This document shows positions 1 to 9,300 of a stretch of 64,000 nucleotides of DNA, piece after piece. The position numbers were made by a program, and so were the translations under genes. Within the stretch, counting starts at the first letter, position 1; every line of letters begins with the position of its first letter. Below the pieces are notes generated by a model. It saw only the letters and a program-made list of their open reading frames with translations. It did no database searches and was not told the DNA's origin. The DNA is from a virus: the IMG/VR virus record IMGVR_UViG_3300005264_000010, positions 1 to 64,000 of that record; one strand, given 5' to 3'.

Positions 1-216
1 GGCAGGTATCCACATAAATGCCCAAATTGCAAATATGATATTAGGAAAGAACAACCAGAAGTTAACGAATCAGAAGATAAAGAAACTTATGAACAATTCT
101 TTAAAAAAGCATTAAAGAAATTTGGTGTTAAAGAACCAGATGAATTACATGGCGAAGATAAGAAAAATTTTTATTCTGATCTGGAGAAATGGGATGCAGA
201 AAATGAGAATGGTTAA
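1..216 (+). CDS. C-terminal end of a virion or prohead-core protein (partial)
   Basis: The open frame enters from the left edge and stops at 214-216, giving 71 residues. It contains a CPNC pair near its start and a helical charged tail with the pattern FGVKEPDEL-GEDKKNFY. That tail resembles C-terminal segments I associate with structural or core proteins of T4-like phages, but this is recollection of a pattern and not a match I can verify. It lies upstream of the tail tube and prohead genes. The N-terminus and exact identity cannot be seen. Confidence 0.6.
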   Translation, partial: GRYPHKCPNCKYDIRKEQPEVNESEDKETYEQFFKKALKKFGVKEPDELHGEDKKNFYSDLEKWDAENENG

Positions 217-218
217 TC

Positions 219-226
219 TATAAATA
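219..226 (+). promoter_or_regulatory. Late promoter (TATAAATA)
   Basis: TATAAATA directly after the preceding stop codon and just before the folded leader of the homing endonuclease gene. The same octamer stands before nearly every virion gene here, as in T4 late promoters. Confidence 0.55.
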
Positions 227-228
227 TA

Positions 229-288
229 TTAAAGGGAATATGGTTCGCTACCTTTCAACTACCTTATTTAGTTGATAATTCCCTTTAA
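229..288 (+). promoter_or_regulatory. Three-stem folded leader of homing endonuclease gene
   Basis: An 11-bp closing stem (229-239 with 278-288) encloses a small hairpin GGTTCGCTACC (242-252) and a 7-bp hairpin (255-261 with 269-275) whose loop is CCTTATT. The same three-way junction layout precedes the two other zinc-finger endonuclease genes, at 37834-37899 and 51472-51533. It lacks a U-tract, so it does not look like a terminator. A role in delaying translation or in element mobility is inference. Confidence 0.6.
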
Positions 289-309
289 TAATCTAATAAG
301 GAGATTAGT

Positions 310-1365
310 ATGGAAAGAAAATTTAAGTGTGAATATTGTAATAAAGAATATAATAGCTCGACATATATAAGAACACATATATTACAAAAACACAAAGAAG
401 AGATAATATTTGACATAGCTAATAAATTACAATGTCAAGTTTGTGGATTAAAATTTAATAATAGTGATAATGAAAGAGATAATAAAATAGCTTTATCTAC
501 ACATATTAATAATAAGCATTGCTCAACTGAAGATTATAATTTAAAATATTATAATATTGAAAAGGAAGTTAGGGAAATTGAATGTGAGTTGTGTGGATTT
601 CTATCAAAGAGTAGTAGAGGATTAGGAAACCACCTATCATGTACTCATAATATAAAATGTAATAATCTAAATGTATTTATTTCTATATTAAATGGATATA
701 GAGATCATTGCTCTCCTAGTTGTGCAATGATAGATCCAAAAGTTAAAGATGAATATTTAAGAGTTCACGGTGTAAGTAATCCATTTCAAAGACGAGATGT
801 TATTGATAAAATATCAGATAATAAAAATAAAGATATTGACATAAACGGTCTAAATGGACACCAAAGAATTGGGAAGAAAAATAAAGAATGGGCTAATAAA
901 CAAACAGATGAATATTGGGAAGAAAAGATTGAAAGGAGTAGGAATACTTGTGTAGAAAGATATGGAGTTACTAATGCAATGCAAGATCCAGAAATTTCAG
1001 AAAGATGTAAAAAGAACTCTTATAAATGGAAAGAATATAAATTTCCATCAGGTAAAATTATAAAAGTTCAAGGATATGAAGATAAGGAATTAGATATATT
1101 ATTAGAAAGCTATGATGAGAATGAGATATTAAATAAGAGGTCTGAAGTTCCAGAAATATGGTATTATATGAAAGATGGAATGAAGAGAAGATACTTTCCA
1201 GATATGTATATAGAGAAAGATAATTTAATAATAGAAGTAAAATCAACATGGACAATAACGTTAGATAAAGAAAAAATAGAAGCAAAGAGAATGGCTTGCA
1301 TAGAAGCAGGTTATAATTTTAAGTTTATGATATTAGATAAGAAAGGTAAGATAGTAGATTTATAA
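310..1365 (+). CDS. Free-standing homing endonuclease, three zinc fingers plus PD-(D/E)XK nuclease
   Basis: Three C2H2-type fingers are visible: C7/C10/H23/H28, C42/C45/H65/H70 and C92/C95/H108/H113. A middle segment holds the repeat-like phrase VERYGVTNAMQDPE, found in phage mobile nucleases. The C-terminal half (about 235-351) carries RYFPDMYIEKDNLIIEVK, a PD-(D/E)XK core with D298, E309 and K311. Its C-terminal 110 residues closely match the endonuclease at 50267-51436. It sits between two virion genes, as free-standing homing endonucleases do. Start chosen by the AAGGAG site seven bases upstream. The cut site is unknown. Confidence 0.8.
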   Translation: MERKFKCEYCNKEYNSSTYIRTHILQKHKEEIIFDIANKLQCQVCGLKFNNSDNERDNKIALSTHINNKHCSTEDYNLKYYNIEKEVREIECELCGFLSKSSRGLGNHLSCTHNIKCNNLNVFISILNGYRDHCSPSCAMIDPKVKDEYLRVHGVSNPFQRRDVIDKISDNKNKDIDINGLNGHQRIGKKNKEWANKQTDEYWEEKIERSRNTCVERYGVTNAMQDPEISERCKKNSYKWKEYKFPSGKIIKVQGYEDKELDILLESYDENEILNKRSEVPEIWYYMKDGMKRRYFPDMYIEKDNLIIEVKSTWTITLDKEKIEAKRMACIEAGYNFKFMILDKKGKIVDL

Positions 1366-1368
1366 ATA
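1361..1368 (+). promoter_or_regulatory. Late promoter for tail tube gene
   Basis: TATAAATA overlaps the stop codon of the endonuclease gene and is followed by further AAATA repeats before the gp19 start at 1397. Confidence 0.6.
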
Positions 1369-1396
1369 CAAATAAAATATAAATAGAGGTAATAAA

Positions 1397-1933
1397 ATGA
1401 TTGATATGAGTTTAAATACAATATCTCAAAAAATTGGGAACCCACTTAGGACAAATAGATTTTACGCAGACTTCCCCGCTTTCGATGGAAGTGGAATAGA
1501 GGAAGATGTAACATTTTTCTTGAACTCGATTTCGACACCCACAAAGACTATTGGGGAAATTAAGATCTTCTGGCAAGGTTTATCATTAAATGTGCCTGGA
1601 GATTGTACTTATTCGCCAATAACACTAACATTTATGACTGATGAGGCACTTTCAGCTTATAATTACTTTCAATTATGGCAATCTTTAGTAATTGATGACT
1701 TGACAAATTCAAGAGGTAAATTATCAGATGTTAAAAAAGGTATTGATTTACACCAATTAGCAGATAATGGAGCAGTTAAAGCAACTTGGTTTATGAATGG
1801 TATGTTTCCAACCGAAGTTGGTGAAGTTTCATTTGATAGAGAAGGTGCTGACACAGTAGGAACATTTACAGTAAATATGGCTTTTGATAATTTTACATTT
1901 AGTCAATCTAATGCTAGTAATATAATAGCTTAA
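1397..1933 (+). CDS. 19: Tail tube protein (T4 gp19-like)
   Basis: 178 residues, close to T4 gp19 (163). The N-terminal NPLRTNRFYADFP and the middle LNVPGDCTYSPITLTFMTDE are typical of the contractile-tail tube fold, in which a hairpin stacks hexamers into the inner tube. No signal peptide or membrane segment. It follows a late promoter and an AGAGG site. Its neighbour gp21 is 12 bases downstream, so the two are probably co-transcribed late. In T4, genes 19 and 21 are separated by 20, 67 and 68, which are not seen between them here. Confidence 0.85.
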   Translation: MIDMSLNTISQKIGNPLRTNRFYADFPAFDGSGIEEDVTFFLNSISTPTKTIGEIKIFWQGLSLNVPGDCTYSPITLTFMTDEALSAYNYFQLWQSLVIDDLTNSRGKLSDVKKGIDLHQLADNGAVKATWFMNGMFPTEVGEVSFDREGADTVGTFTVNMAFDNFTFSQSNASNIIA

Positions 1934-1944
1934 AGGAGATTATA

Positions 1945-2586
1945 ATGAGTTTACTTATAGAAGTAGCAAGTCCAGAATTTATCACATCTAGTAATTTGAT
2001 AAATGAATCGACTAAAGAAAAAGAATGGTTTATTGAAGGGATATATACTACTGCTGAAGAACAAAATAGAAATGGTAGAAAATATCCAAAACATATATTA
2101 GAAAGAGAAATTGCAAACTATAATAAAATGTTTGTTGAAACAAAAACTGCTTATGGGGAATTGTTACACCCACAAAGTTCAGAAATAAATACTGATAGAG
2201 TTTCACACTTGATTAAAGAATTGCATTGGGATGGAAATCATGTAATGGGAAAAGCAATTATATTAGATACTCCATCTGGACAAATAATTCAAGGAATGTT
2301 GAAAGGTGGTGGTGTTGTTGGTGTTAGTTCAAGAGCCCAAGGTTCAGTTAAAGGTGGTTATGTTCAAGAAGATTTATCTCTTAAATGCTGGGACATAGTT
2401 CTTAATCCTTCTAATTTAGGATCTATGATGAATATTATTAGAGAAGAAGAAGACCTACTATTAAAAGCTGGTGGAAATGAGCAATTGATAGATGTACTTA
2501 GGAAAGATATAAATACTAATAAGATAATGAGAAAACAATTCAACGAAGAAGTAATAAATAGATTTAAACAATTATTTACTAAATAA
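1945..2586 (+). CDS. 21: Prohead core protease (T4 gp21-like)
   Basis: 213 residues, like T4 gp21 (212). The conserved NGRKYP segment (43-48), a histidine in GELLHP (H75) and serines in VVGVSSRA (S128/S129) mark the herpes-type serine protease fold used for prohead maturation. This family cleaves after (Leu/Ile)-x-Glu. Its own N-terminus contains LINE|S near residue 21, a plausible self-processing site. It would process gp22, gp23 and the capsid-targeted proteins encoded around it. Good AAAGGAG site before the ATG. Confidence 0.9.
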   Translation: MSLLIEVASPEFITSSNLINESTKEKEWFIEGIYTTAEEQNRNGRKYPKHILEREIANYNKMFVETKTAYGELLHPQSSEINTDRVSHLIKELHWDGNHVMGKAIILDTPSGQIIQGMLKGGGVVGVSSRAQGSVKGGYVQEDLSLKCWDIVLNPSNLGSMMNIIREEEDLLLKAGGNEQLIDVLRKDINTNKIMRKQFNEEVINRFKQLFTK

Positions 2587-2600
2587 AAGGATAAATAAAA

Positions 2601-2873
2601 ATAAAAACGATTAGAGAATTTGTAAATGAAGCACAGTATATAGATATTAATTACGCTTTAAAGGATATAAAAGATTACAATAGAAGTAGAAAAAGCGATA
2701 GTGATTGGAATGAATTAGCTCAAAGTGTAGTTAAAAACTTAGGATATAAACCTACAAAGAATAATATTGAGAATACTCAAGATCATCTAAGGTTTAGTAG
2801 CGATGATAATGGTGATGATAGAATAATTGTTGATAAAGATGTAGTTAGAGAATTGTATAGTATATTAAAATAA
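2601..2873 (+). CDS. Capsid-targeted internal protein, ATA in place of ATG start
   Basis: A 91-codon frame begins ATA-AAA-ACG and would read (M/I)KTIREFVNEAQ. This copies the MKTIREFINES start of the next gene exactly in register. An AAAGG element lies ten bases upstream. The leader matches the T4 capsid-targeting sequence, with predicted gp21 cleavage after V-N-E. The mature part of about 80 residues is acidic and unrecognised. There is no ATG, GTG or TTG at the expected place. Either ATA is used weakly, the gene has been silenced by a single ATG-to-ATA change, or there is a sequence error. It ends TAATG at 2873. Confidence 0.55.
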   Translation: MKTIREFVNEAQYIDINYALKDIKDYNRSRKSDSDWNELAQSVVKNLGYKPTKNNIENTQDHLRFSSDDNGDDRIIVDKDVVRELYSILK

Positions 2874-2893
2874 TGAAAATAAGGAAATTAGAA

Positions 2894-3157
2894 ATGAAAA
2901 CAATTAGAGAATTTATAAATGAAAGCGATTCTGTTGTATTAGTAGGAATTAATTCAATGAATCCATCTCATAGTAAGCAAGTTAAACAAATACAATCAGT
3001 ATTAAAATCATTTCCTGATACTGTATATGATAATGTGATTAAGAAGAGTAGTGGATCTTTTGTAAGTATAACTGTTAAAGATGAAATTAAAGCTAATCTT
3101 ATACAATATCTAAGAAATGTTAAAAATAAAGTAGATGGATGGGATATTTTATCATAA
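2894..3157 (+). CDS. Capsid-targeted internal protein
   Basis: 87 residues starting MKTIREFINES, the clearest copy of the capsid-targeting leader, with predicted cleavage after I-N-E. The ATG at 2894 is preferred over one at 2873 because AAGGA lies upstream and the leader then sits at the N-terminus as in T4 internal proteins. The mature part contains VLVGINSMNPSHSKQ and resembles no family I recognise. It lies between protease and scaffold genes, where core proteins are made. Confidence 0.7.
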   Translation: MKTIREFINESDSVVLVGINSMNPSHSKQVKQIQSVLKSFPDTVYDNVIKKSSGSFVSITVKDEIKANLIQYLRNVKNKVDGWDILS

Positions 3158-3216
3158 ATATAAAAGGGTAGTAAATTAATCAATAAACAATAAAAAATAA
3201 ATAGGAGATCATTAAA

Positions 3217-3993
3217 ATGATTAAAACAGAATTGAAGGAATTACTTCAAAAACATGACTCTGAAATATTTACAGATGAACTTGTAGAAAGTGTAACAGAT
3301 GTGTTGCAAACTACAATTGACACTGAAGTAAATGAAAGAGTTAGAGTAATTCAAGATGAAAAAGAACAAGAAGTATCTGATTTAAAAGAATCAATAGAAG
3401 AAAAATCAATACAATTTGAGGATGTGAATGAAGAAAAGATGGAAAAAATAGTAAGCGCCCTTTCAAAAATGATGGATGAAACTATTGAAGAATTATTTGA
3501 ATCAAACAAAGTGGATTATGAAAATGTAGCTATTGTGAATGAAGCTATTGAAATTCATAAAACAAATAAACAATTAGCTGAAAAGTATCATATCTCAGTT
3601 GATGGTCTTGAAGAAGATATGTCATCTAAGAAAAAATTATCAGAAGCTAAAGAAATGTATAATGAGTTATATCAAGCACACGAAGAATTGAATGATAAAA
3701 TTGATACTTACTCACAAATACAGATTGTTAATAAAGTTACTGAAGGAATGACATCTATTCAAAAAGATGACTTACTATCTTTAACTAGTTCTTTAAATGA
3801 AAGTGATATTACATCTTTCGAAGAGAAAGTTGAAAATATTAAGAAAGTAATTTTAAAGGAAAGTAACGAAAGACCAGTTAGAAGATTAAATGAAACAGAA
3901 GTAGATGATATCAATACATTAAATGAAGATGTAGATGAAGAAACTGATGTAAGTAAGAAAGTAAAAACATATAATATGTTTGGACCTAAATAA
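3217..3993 (+). CDS. 22: Prohead core scaffold (T4 gp22-like)
   Basis: 258 residues, acidic, almost entirely helical and coiled-coil with no globular core, as expected of the T4 assembly core protein gp22 (269). It lies directly before the major capsid gene, as in T4. Several Leu-Asn-Glu sites (SSLNESD, RRLNETE, NTLNEDV) fit the gp21 cleavage rule, so it should be degraded to small peptides during maturation. A late-like box CATAAATA is at 3153-3160 and a GGAG site precedes the ATG. Confidence 0.8.
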   Translation: MIKTELKELLQKHDSEIFTDELVESVTDVLQTTIDTEVNERVRVIQDEKEQEVSDLKESIEEKSIQFEDVNEEKMEKIVSALSKMMDETIEELFESNKVDYENVAIVNEAIEIHKTNKQLAEKYHISVDGLEEDMSSKKKLSEAKEMYNELYQAHEELNDKIDTYSQIQIVNKVTEGMTSIQKDDLLSLTSSLNESDITSFEEKVENIKKVILKESNERPVRRLNETEVDDINTLNEDVDEETDVSKKVKTYNMFGPK

Positions 3994-3995
3994 TT

Positions 3996-4003
3996 TATAA
4001 ATA
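3996..4003 (+). promoter_or_regulatory. Late promoter for major capsid gene
   Basis: TATAAATA between gp22 and gp23, 38 bases before the capsid start, giving the capsid gene its own late transcript. Confidence 0.6.
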
Positions 4004-4040
4004 ATAAATAACAACAAAAATAATATGGAGAATCATAAAA

Positions 4041-4349
4041 ATGATTACAAATGCAAACACAAACACAGATAAAGTTTTAGAGTATAAAACTGAATCTATG
4101 AGATTGTTAGAGGCTCATACAGAAATAATTGAATCTCAACATTACTCAAAATTAGATGAAAAAATGAAAGCACCTACTGCTTTTTTAATTGAAAATACTG
4201 AAACTTGGTTAAATGAAGATGCTAACTTACATGGTGATTTACAGTATTACAAAGAAATGTTAGTACCTATAGTTATATTAAAGTTGCTGCCGGTGGTGGT
4301 AATGATCTTGCAAAGATTGTTTTTAAAGAGCAAACTACAGGTGGAATGA
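4041..4349 (+). CDS. 23: Major capsid protein gp23-like, N-terminal part (frame disrupted)
   Basis: The first about 76 residues read as a normal T4-type capsid N-terminus: an acidic helical propeptide, LNEDANLHGDLQYYKEMLVP, then the frame runs into unrelated hydrophobic sequence and stops. WLNE|D is a plausible gp21 maturation site. After MLVPIV one expects the conserved arginine-rich VRR segment, but the sequence jumps to material belonging further inside the capsid protein in another frame. The break coincides with TATAGTTA at 4268-4275. This is explained best by loss of a segment, in the genome or in assembly. Confidence 0.75.
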   Translation: MITNANTNTDKVLEYKTESMRLLEAHTEIIESQHYSKLDEKMKAPTAFLIENTETWLNEDANLHGDLQYYKEMLVPIVILKLLPVVVMILQRLFLKSKLQVE

Positions 4350-5245
4350 AACTATTAGTTAAGATTGAAGATGGTGAAGCTTTACCTGCAACTGGAACTG
4401 TATGGGTTACTGGACCAAATGCTGATTTAGAAATGACTAATATTTGGAATAACGAATTAGGTAGAAGTGTTATTTTATCTACTTATGGTGGTCCGATGTC
4501 GACATCTGAAGGTGAATTACTAAATGACTGGCAAACAGTTAAATTATCACTTGAAGCTGTTAATATTACTGCTATTTCTCACAAGTTAGCTTTTGAACTT
4601 TCACAAGAAACAATTACTGATCTTGCAAGAAGAACTGGCGATGATGCAAAGAAGAGATTAGTTGGTGCAATTAACTGGCAATTAGCAATGACTGTTAATA
4701 GAAAGTTATTTAATTTGATTTCAAGCTCAGCTGAAACTGGAAGTGAGTGGTTATATTCTGGAGCTGATGGTAGAATGGAATCTGAGAAGCTATTAGGTCT
4801 TAGAAGAAAGATTAAATGGGAACAAAATAGAATTGGTGTTAAGACACAAAAAGGTAGAGCAAATTATGGTATCGTTACACCTGCTGTTGGTACTGTATTA
4901 GAAATGCAGCCTGGATTCGCTAAAAATATTGCTGATGAAGGTGGAGATCAAGCTGGTATTATTAAGATTGGATCTTTAGATGGAATTACTTATTACCAAA
5001 CTACTATGGATGGTGAAGCTGGTGATTTTGTTATACTTGGTTATAAAGGTGCTGAAGAGCATGAGAGTGGAGTTTTTTATTGTCCTATGGTACCATTGTT
5101 AGTTAGTAAAGCTAATGACTTTGATAATCCAGAAAGACAGAAAGTTGCTTTCTCTCAAAGAGCTGGTTATACTCCAAATCCTTATGGAGCGGAAAGATAC
5201 ATCACTTACTTCGATGTGACTCTCACTGGATCAAGTATTAAGTAG
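4268..5245 (+). CDS. 23: Major capsid protein gp23-like, C-terminal part
   Basis: About 320 residues in a different frame continue the capsid protein: YSYIKVAAGGGNDLAK, then the HK97-fold body, then RQKVAFSQRAGYTPNPYGAERY near the C-terminus, characteristic of T4-type gp23. Together with the upstream part it would be about 400 residues plus whatever is missing; T4 gp23 is 521 before processing. There is no ribosome site for the fragment itself. The ATG at 4346 is internal. It needs the upstream frame to be whole. Confidence 0.8.
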   Translation, partial: YSYIKVAAGGGNDLAKIVFKEQTTGGMKLLVKIEDGEALPATGTVWVTGPNADLEMTNIWNNELGRSVILSTYGGPMSTSEGELLNDWQTVKLSLEAVNITAISHKLAFELSQETITDLARRTGDDAKKRLVGAINWQLAMTVNRKLFNLISSSAETGSEWLYSGADGRMESEKLLGLRRKIKWEQNRIGVKTQKGRANYGIVTPAVGTVLEMQPGFAKNIADEGGDQAGIIKIGSLDGITYYQTTMDGEAGDFVILGYKGAEEHESGVFYCPMVPLLVSKANDFDNPERQKVAFSQRAGYTPNPYGAERYITYFDVTLTGSSIK

Positions 5246-5280
5246 TAAATAACTTATAATATTAAGTTATAGTATATTAA

Positions 5281-5316
5281 AAAGACTTCAATTAGAAATG
5301 ATTGAAGTCTTTTTTA
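5281..5316 (+). terminator. Rho-independent terminator after capsid gene
   Basis: A 12-bp stem AAAGACTTCAAT / ATTGAAGTCTTT with an 8-base loop followed by a run of Ts. Confidence 0.85.
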
Positions 5317-5403
5317 TTATGGTTTATAATAGAGTGTTAAATAACTTAATAATATATATTATGTTTTAATAAAAAAGAAATTAGAGAGTAATAAAATAAT
5401 TTA

Positions 5404-5432
5404 TTGACATAACAGAATTTTATAGTTATATT
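5404..5432 (+). promoter_or_regulatory. Sigma70-type early promoter
   Basis: TTGACA (5404-5409), 17-bp spacer, TATATT (5427-5432), just upstream of the endonuclease start at 5461. Confidence 0.75.
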
Positions 5433-5460
5433 ACTTTTAAATTTTAAAAGGAGTAATAAA

Positions 5461-6330
5461 ATGAAAGTAAAACATAATGTAGATTATTTGACTGAAGAAA
5501 AATTAGGATTATTTCTAACTAAACTATATCCAAATAATAATTTTATTCATAATAAGAAAGTTCCTAATAGTAATATATTAAATAGACCAGACTTTAGATG
5601 TGATGAGTTAATGATAATAGTAGAATTTGATGGATATCAGCATTTTACTATAGCTAAAAATATAACTATTGATAGAATGAAGGATGAAGTATATTCTAAA
5701 ATGGGTTATAAAATAATAAGAATACCTTATTTTATACAACTATCAACTACTAACATTAAATATTTCTTTAACTTAGATTATGAATATAATCAAACTTATT
5801 TAAATGGATTTATAGATAGTAAAGCTATACTTCCTGCTGATTTTTGTGAATTAGGAGAAATTCTATTTGAAGATATTTTAGTATATTTACCAACAGATAC
5901 TTTATATGAGATAATGTATTCTTTAACAAATAAATATGAATTTATAATGAATAAGCTTAAAGTAAATAATCATCTCTATATATTTGATTGTATATATAAT
6001 AAGAGATTAGCTAGCTTTCTTTATATAATAAATGAAGATTTCTTATCCTATGTAAGTAAATATTTAATTGATAAAGAAGAATTATTAGTACATATAAATT
6101 TAGAGTTTGGGTATTCATTATTTGTTACTATAAGTATAGAAGATAGTGAAAATGTAGAAGATGTTATTGATGAACTCTATGATATAGAAATAGACGATAT
6201 AAATACTTACGAAATATTTAATCCTATAGAAGATAAAGAAATAGATAAATTCACATTATTTGGTTTATACTCATTTGGTGATATAATTAATATAACCGAT
6301 GATGATATAAAATATTTATTCGATAAGTAA
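5461..6330 (+). CDS. Vsr-like (EDxHD-type) endonuclease, probable homing endonuclease
   Basis: 289 residues. The N-terminal 95 residues carry RPDFRCDELMIIVEFDGYQH and DRMKDEVYSKMGYKIIRIPY, the Vsr-like fold of phage homing endonucleases. E55, D57, H61 and D71/D75 are candidate catalytic residues. The remainder (about 100-289) is acidic, probably helical, and unrecognised; it may be a DNA-targeting or inhibitory domain. Unlike the three zinc-finger endonucleases, it has a sigma70-type promoter and no folded leader. It stands between the capsid gene terminator and the ADP-ribosyltransferase gene. Confidence 0.65.
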   Translation: MKVKHNVDYLTEEKLGLFLTKLYPNNNFIHNKKVPNSNILNRPDFRCDELMIIVEFDGYQHFTIAKNITIDRMKDEVYSKMGYKIIRIPYFIQLSTTNIKYFFNLDYEYNQTYLNGFIDSKAILPADFCELGEILFEDILVYLPTDTLYEIMYSLTNKYEFIMNKLKVNNHLYIFDCIYNKRLASFLYIINEDFLSYVSKYLIDKEELLVHINLEFGYSLFVTISIEDSENVEDVIDELYDIEIDDINTYEIFNPIEDKEIDKFTLFGLYSFGDIINITDDDIKYLFDK

Positions 6331-6332
6331 TA

Positions 6333-6340
6333 TATAAATA
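6333..6340 (+). promoter_or_regulatory. Late promoter for ADP-ribosyltransferase gene
   Basis: TATAAATA followed by a short run of AAATAC repeats and an AAGGA site before the ATG at 6385. A late promoter fits a product made for packaging into the head. Confidence 0.6.
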
Positions 6341-6384
6341 TAAATACAAATACAAATACAAATAAAAACTAAACAAGGATTTAT

Positions 6385-9300
6385 ATGTCTACATTAAAAG
6401 ATTTTCTAAGAGTTAATATCAATGAACATTCATTATTTGATGATAATGATAGTAAAGAAGTAACAGAGTTCCTAAATGATAAAAAACTAATACTAGATAC
6501 TTTCTATATTAATTTTATTGGTTTTTTATCTTTACTTCAAATGGATCATCACGAGAAAGTAACTCAATATTTCAAAAAAGATAAAAAATTACAAATTAGG
6601 AGTATAACATCTGAAAATAATGATATTAGTTATATACTAAAAATTATTAGTGATAAAGGATATTTTACTACTAGATCAATTACTCAAATAACTAAATTAT
6701 TATTTATGATTAAGAGTGGTAAGATAAAAGATGTTGATGAGAATAAGATAAGAGATATACTACAATTTTTAAAAATTGATCAACATAAACCTAATGCTAA
6801 AATTAAAACTATTGTATCTAAATTTATATCTAGTGAGGAAACAATACTACTAACTTCTCTTAATTTATATAAATATGCTAGGAAGAATAAGATTTCTATT
6901 GAGTTCACAGATATATTTAGAAAAACTGCTAAATTTAAAAATGTAGATCTTGATGCTATAGATCTTGATGATAAGAAAAGTAAGGATGTTGATACTACTA
7001 TAAATATTCCTGATAAAGCTGATGATAGTATTGTTGATGTAGGAGTTACTAAACCAAAAAAGAAACTTAGTAAAAAAGCCCAAATACAAGCAGAAATAGA
7101 TGATGAAGATTTACCTACACTTAATGGTAGTATGACTTATGATACTAAAGAAAGATATCAAATACTTAAAAGTATATTAGGTAAGAGCGATAATTATAGA
7201 AAATCTATAATGAAGTTATATGCACTAAAGAAAGAAGATTTTACTACTGAATATTTTGAAGAGTTCTATAGAGATAGAATTAAATTAACAAAAAGTGATT
7301 TAGATATACTTAATAAAATATATGCTAAGAAGAATTCATATTGGTATATTAAGTATTATATTATTTTCACCAGTAATTCATTTGCTCAAGATAAAGAAGC
7401 CCATGATAAACTATCAACTAAACAATTAGATGTATATAATATGAGTATTAGTTATGAGACAGGTAAATATTATAGAAAAGGATACCAATTTTCTTCAGAT
7501 ATTAGTGTTAATAATGATATTAGAGAAAGAATATATGAGAAACTAAAAAATGAAAATTCTTCAGATTATTATAAGTTTATGACAGATTGGGGTTTATTAC
7601 AGAAATATATAGTTGATAAAATTAATAGTAATTCATCTTGGGATGATGCTATCTTATTTATTAGTATGGGTATGCTGTTGAGTAATTATATTCAATCATA
7701 TGGGTATGCCACTTTAAGTAATGAAGAAGAAAATCTAATAAACTATATATCTGATCATGCACCTCAGTTATTAATAAAAACTTCATATAAAAATAAAATA
7801 AAAGATATCTCAATTTTCACAATAGATGAATTTGTAGATTTCTTATTTGGTAAGGACTATGATCAAAATCAATTGCCTGTGGATATGATTGAAGTAAATA
7901 AAACTAACTATACATGGGATATTATATTTGAAATATATAACGGTAGAGATATAGTTGTTAATAAAATAGTAAAAAAGTATGTGCAAACTTACTATAATAG
8001 TCTTAAAATTAATTCTTTTTTGGAAAAATTTGATTGGAAATTTGATAATGAGTTTTTAAAGGATGGTAATAAAGGAGTAAATCTAGAAAATATAGATATA
8101 ATCTTATCATCTGAAAAATATACTAATGTACTTGACTGTGAGTTATGGATAGATAGATTAAGTGAATCTAATTCTAGAAATAAAATAAATATTTTAAAAG
8201 AATATATTATACAAAAGAAACTTCATCTAATAGTAGATAAATTTAGTAGGGATATGTACTTGAGTAGTTTTATTTATGAATTAGGAGAGATAGAAGTAAA
8301 TAAATACTATAGTAATATTGAGCTATTAGAATTATTTCAAAAATTTGAAGATTTTGGATTATATGAATTAGAAAAATTACTTACACTCCTATTATATACT
8401 GATGATGACGTTATTGATGATAAAGAATGTAATATAATATATAACTGGGATATGGTAAAAGACTCCTACAATAGTAATAATATATTTAATTATGCTGGCT
8501 ATATTACAAACAAAAGTCTAATTTATTATATTAATAAAAAATTAGAAGATAAGATAGATGATGTTGAAAATAATGATTATATTAAGAATCTTTTCTTTCT
8601 TCGATATTTAGTAGATGAAGGTAAATCTGAAAAGGCTTTAGAAATTTTTCACAAATATATAATTACTATTGAAGCTATGTATTATTTGCATGAATTTAAA
8701 TTAGAATTTATTTTTAGTGTTGATATAATAAAAAATGATAAAAAAGTGAGTGATTGGATAGAAAAAGGTATTCGTGATTGGATATCAAGTGGGAGTATAT
8801 ACTCAATAAATCATGATGTATTAATTAAAGAAAAATTTGATATTATTAAAGAAGAATTCCTAAAAATTATTAATCCTGATTCTAGTGAACTAACTATAAG
8901 TATGGATAAATCCGATCTAGATATATTTATTAGTGTAGTAGAAAATAATAAAGAGAAATTCTCTGATGATGAGCTTAATTTATTATTTTCTAATCCTAGA
9001 ATATTTAAAGAAATTCGCAATAATGCAACTTTTGAAAATTTACTGAAAGAAGGTATATCAATAAGGGAAGATATTAAAATCCAGAAAAAAGATTTTGATG
9101 CTATGTTAAAATTTAATAATATTGATATTAATACTAGATTATTAAGAAAAAAGAAGAATGAAAAACCGCTAGATTATCTTGCTAGAAGTTCAAAGGTTAC
9201 TGATATTAAATTACCAGATGTACAAATTGATGAGGTTGAAGAAACTGAAGCTGAAAGGATGACACAATCATATAAACTATATGATAAATATCATTCTCAT

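Noticed and set aside
229-288. Three-stem folds as rho-independent terminators
   Set aside because: No U-tract after the stems, and each stands before, not after, a gene with its own promoter.
4260-4350. Intron or intein as the cause of the capsid gene break
   Set aside because: The two capsid parts abut with sequence missing rather than inserted; no splice-like or intein sequence lies between them.
6338-6365. AAATAC short tandem repeats before the ADP-ribosyltransferase gene
   Set aside because: Only a few imperfect units in an AT-rich leader; consistent with an extended late promoter region.
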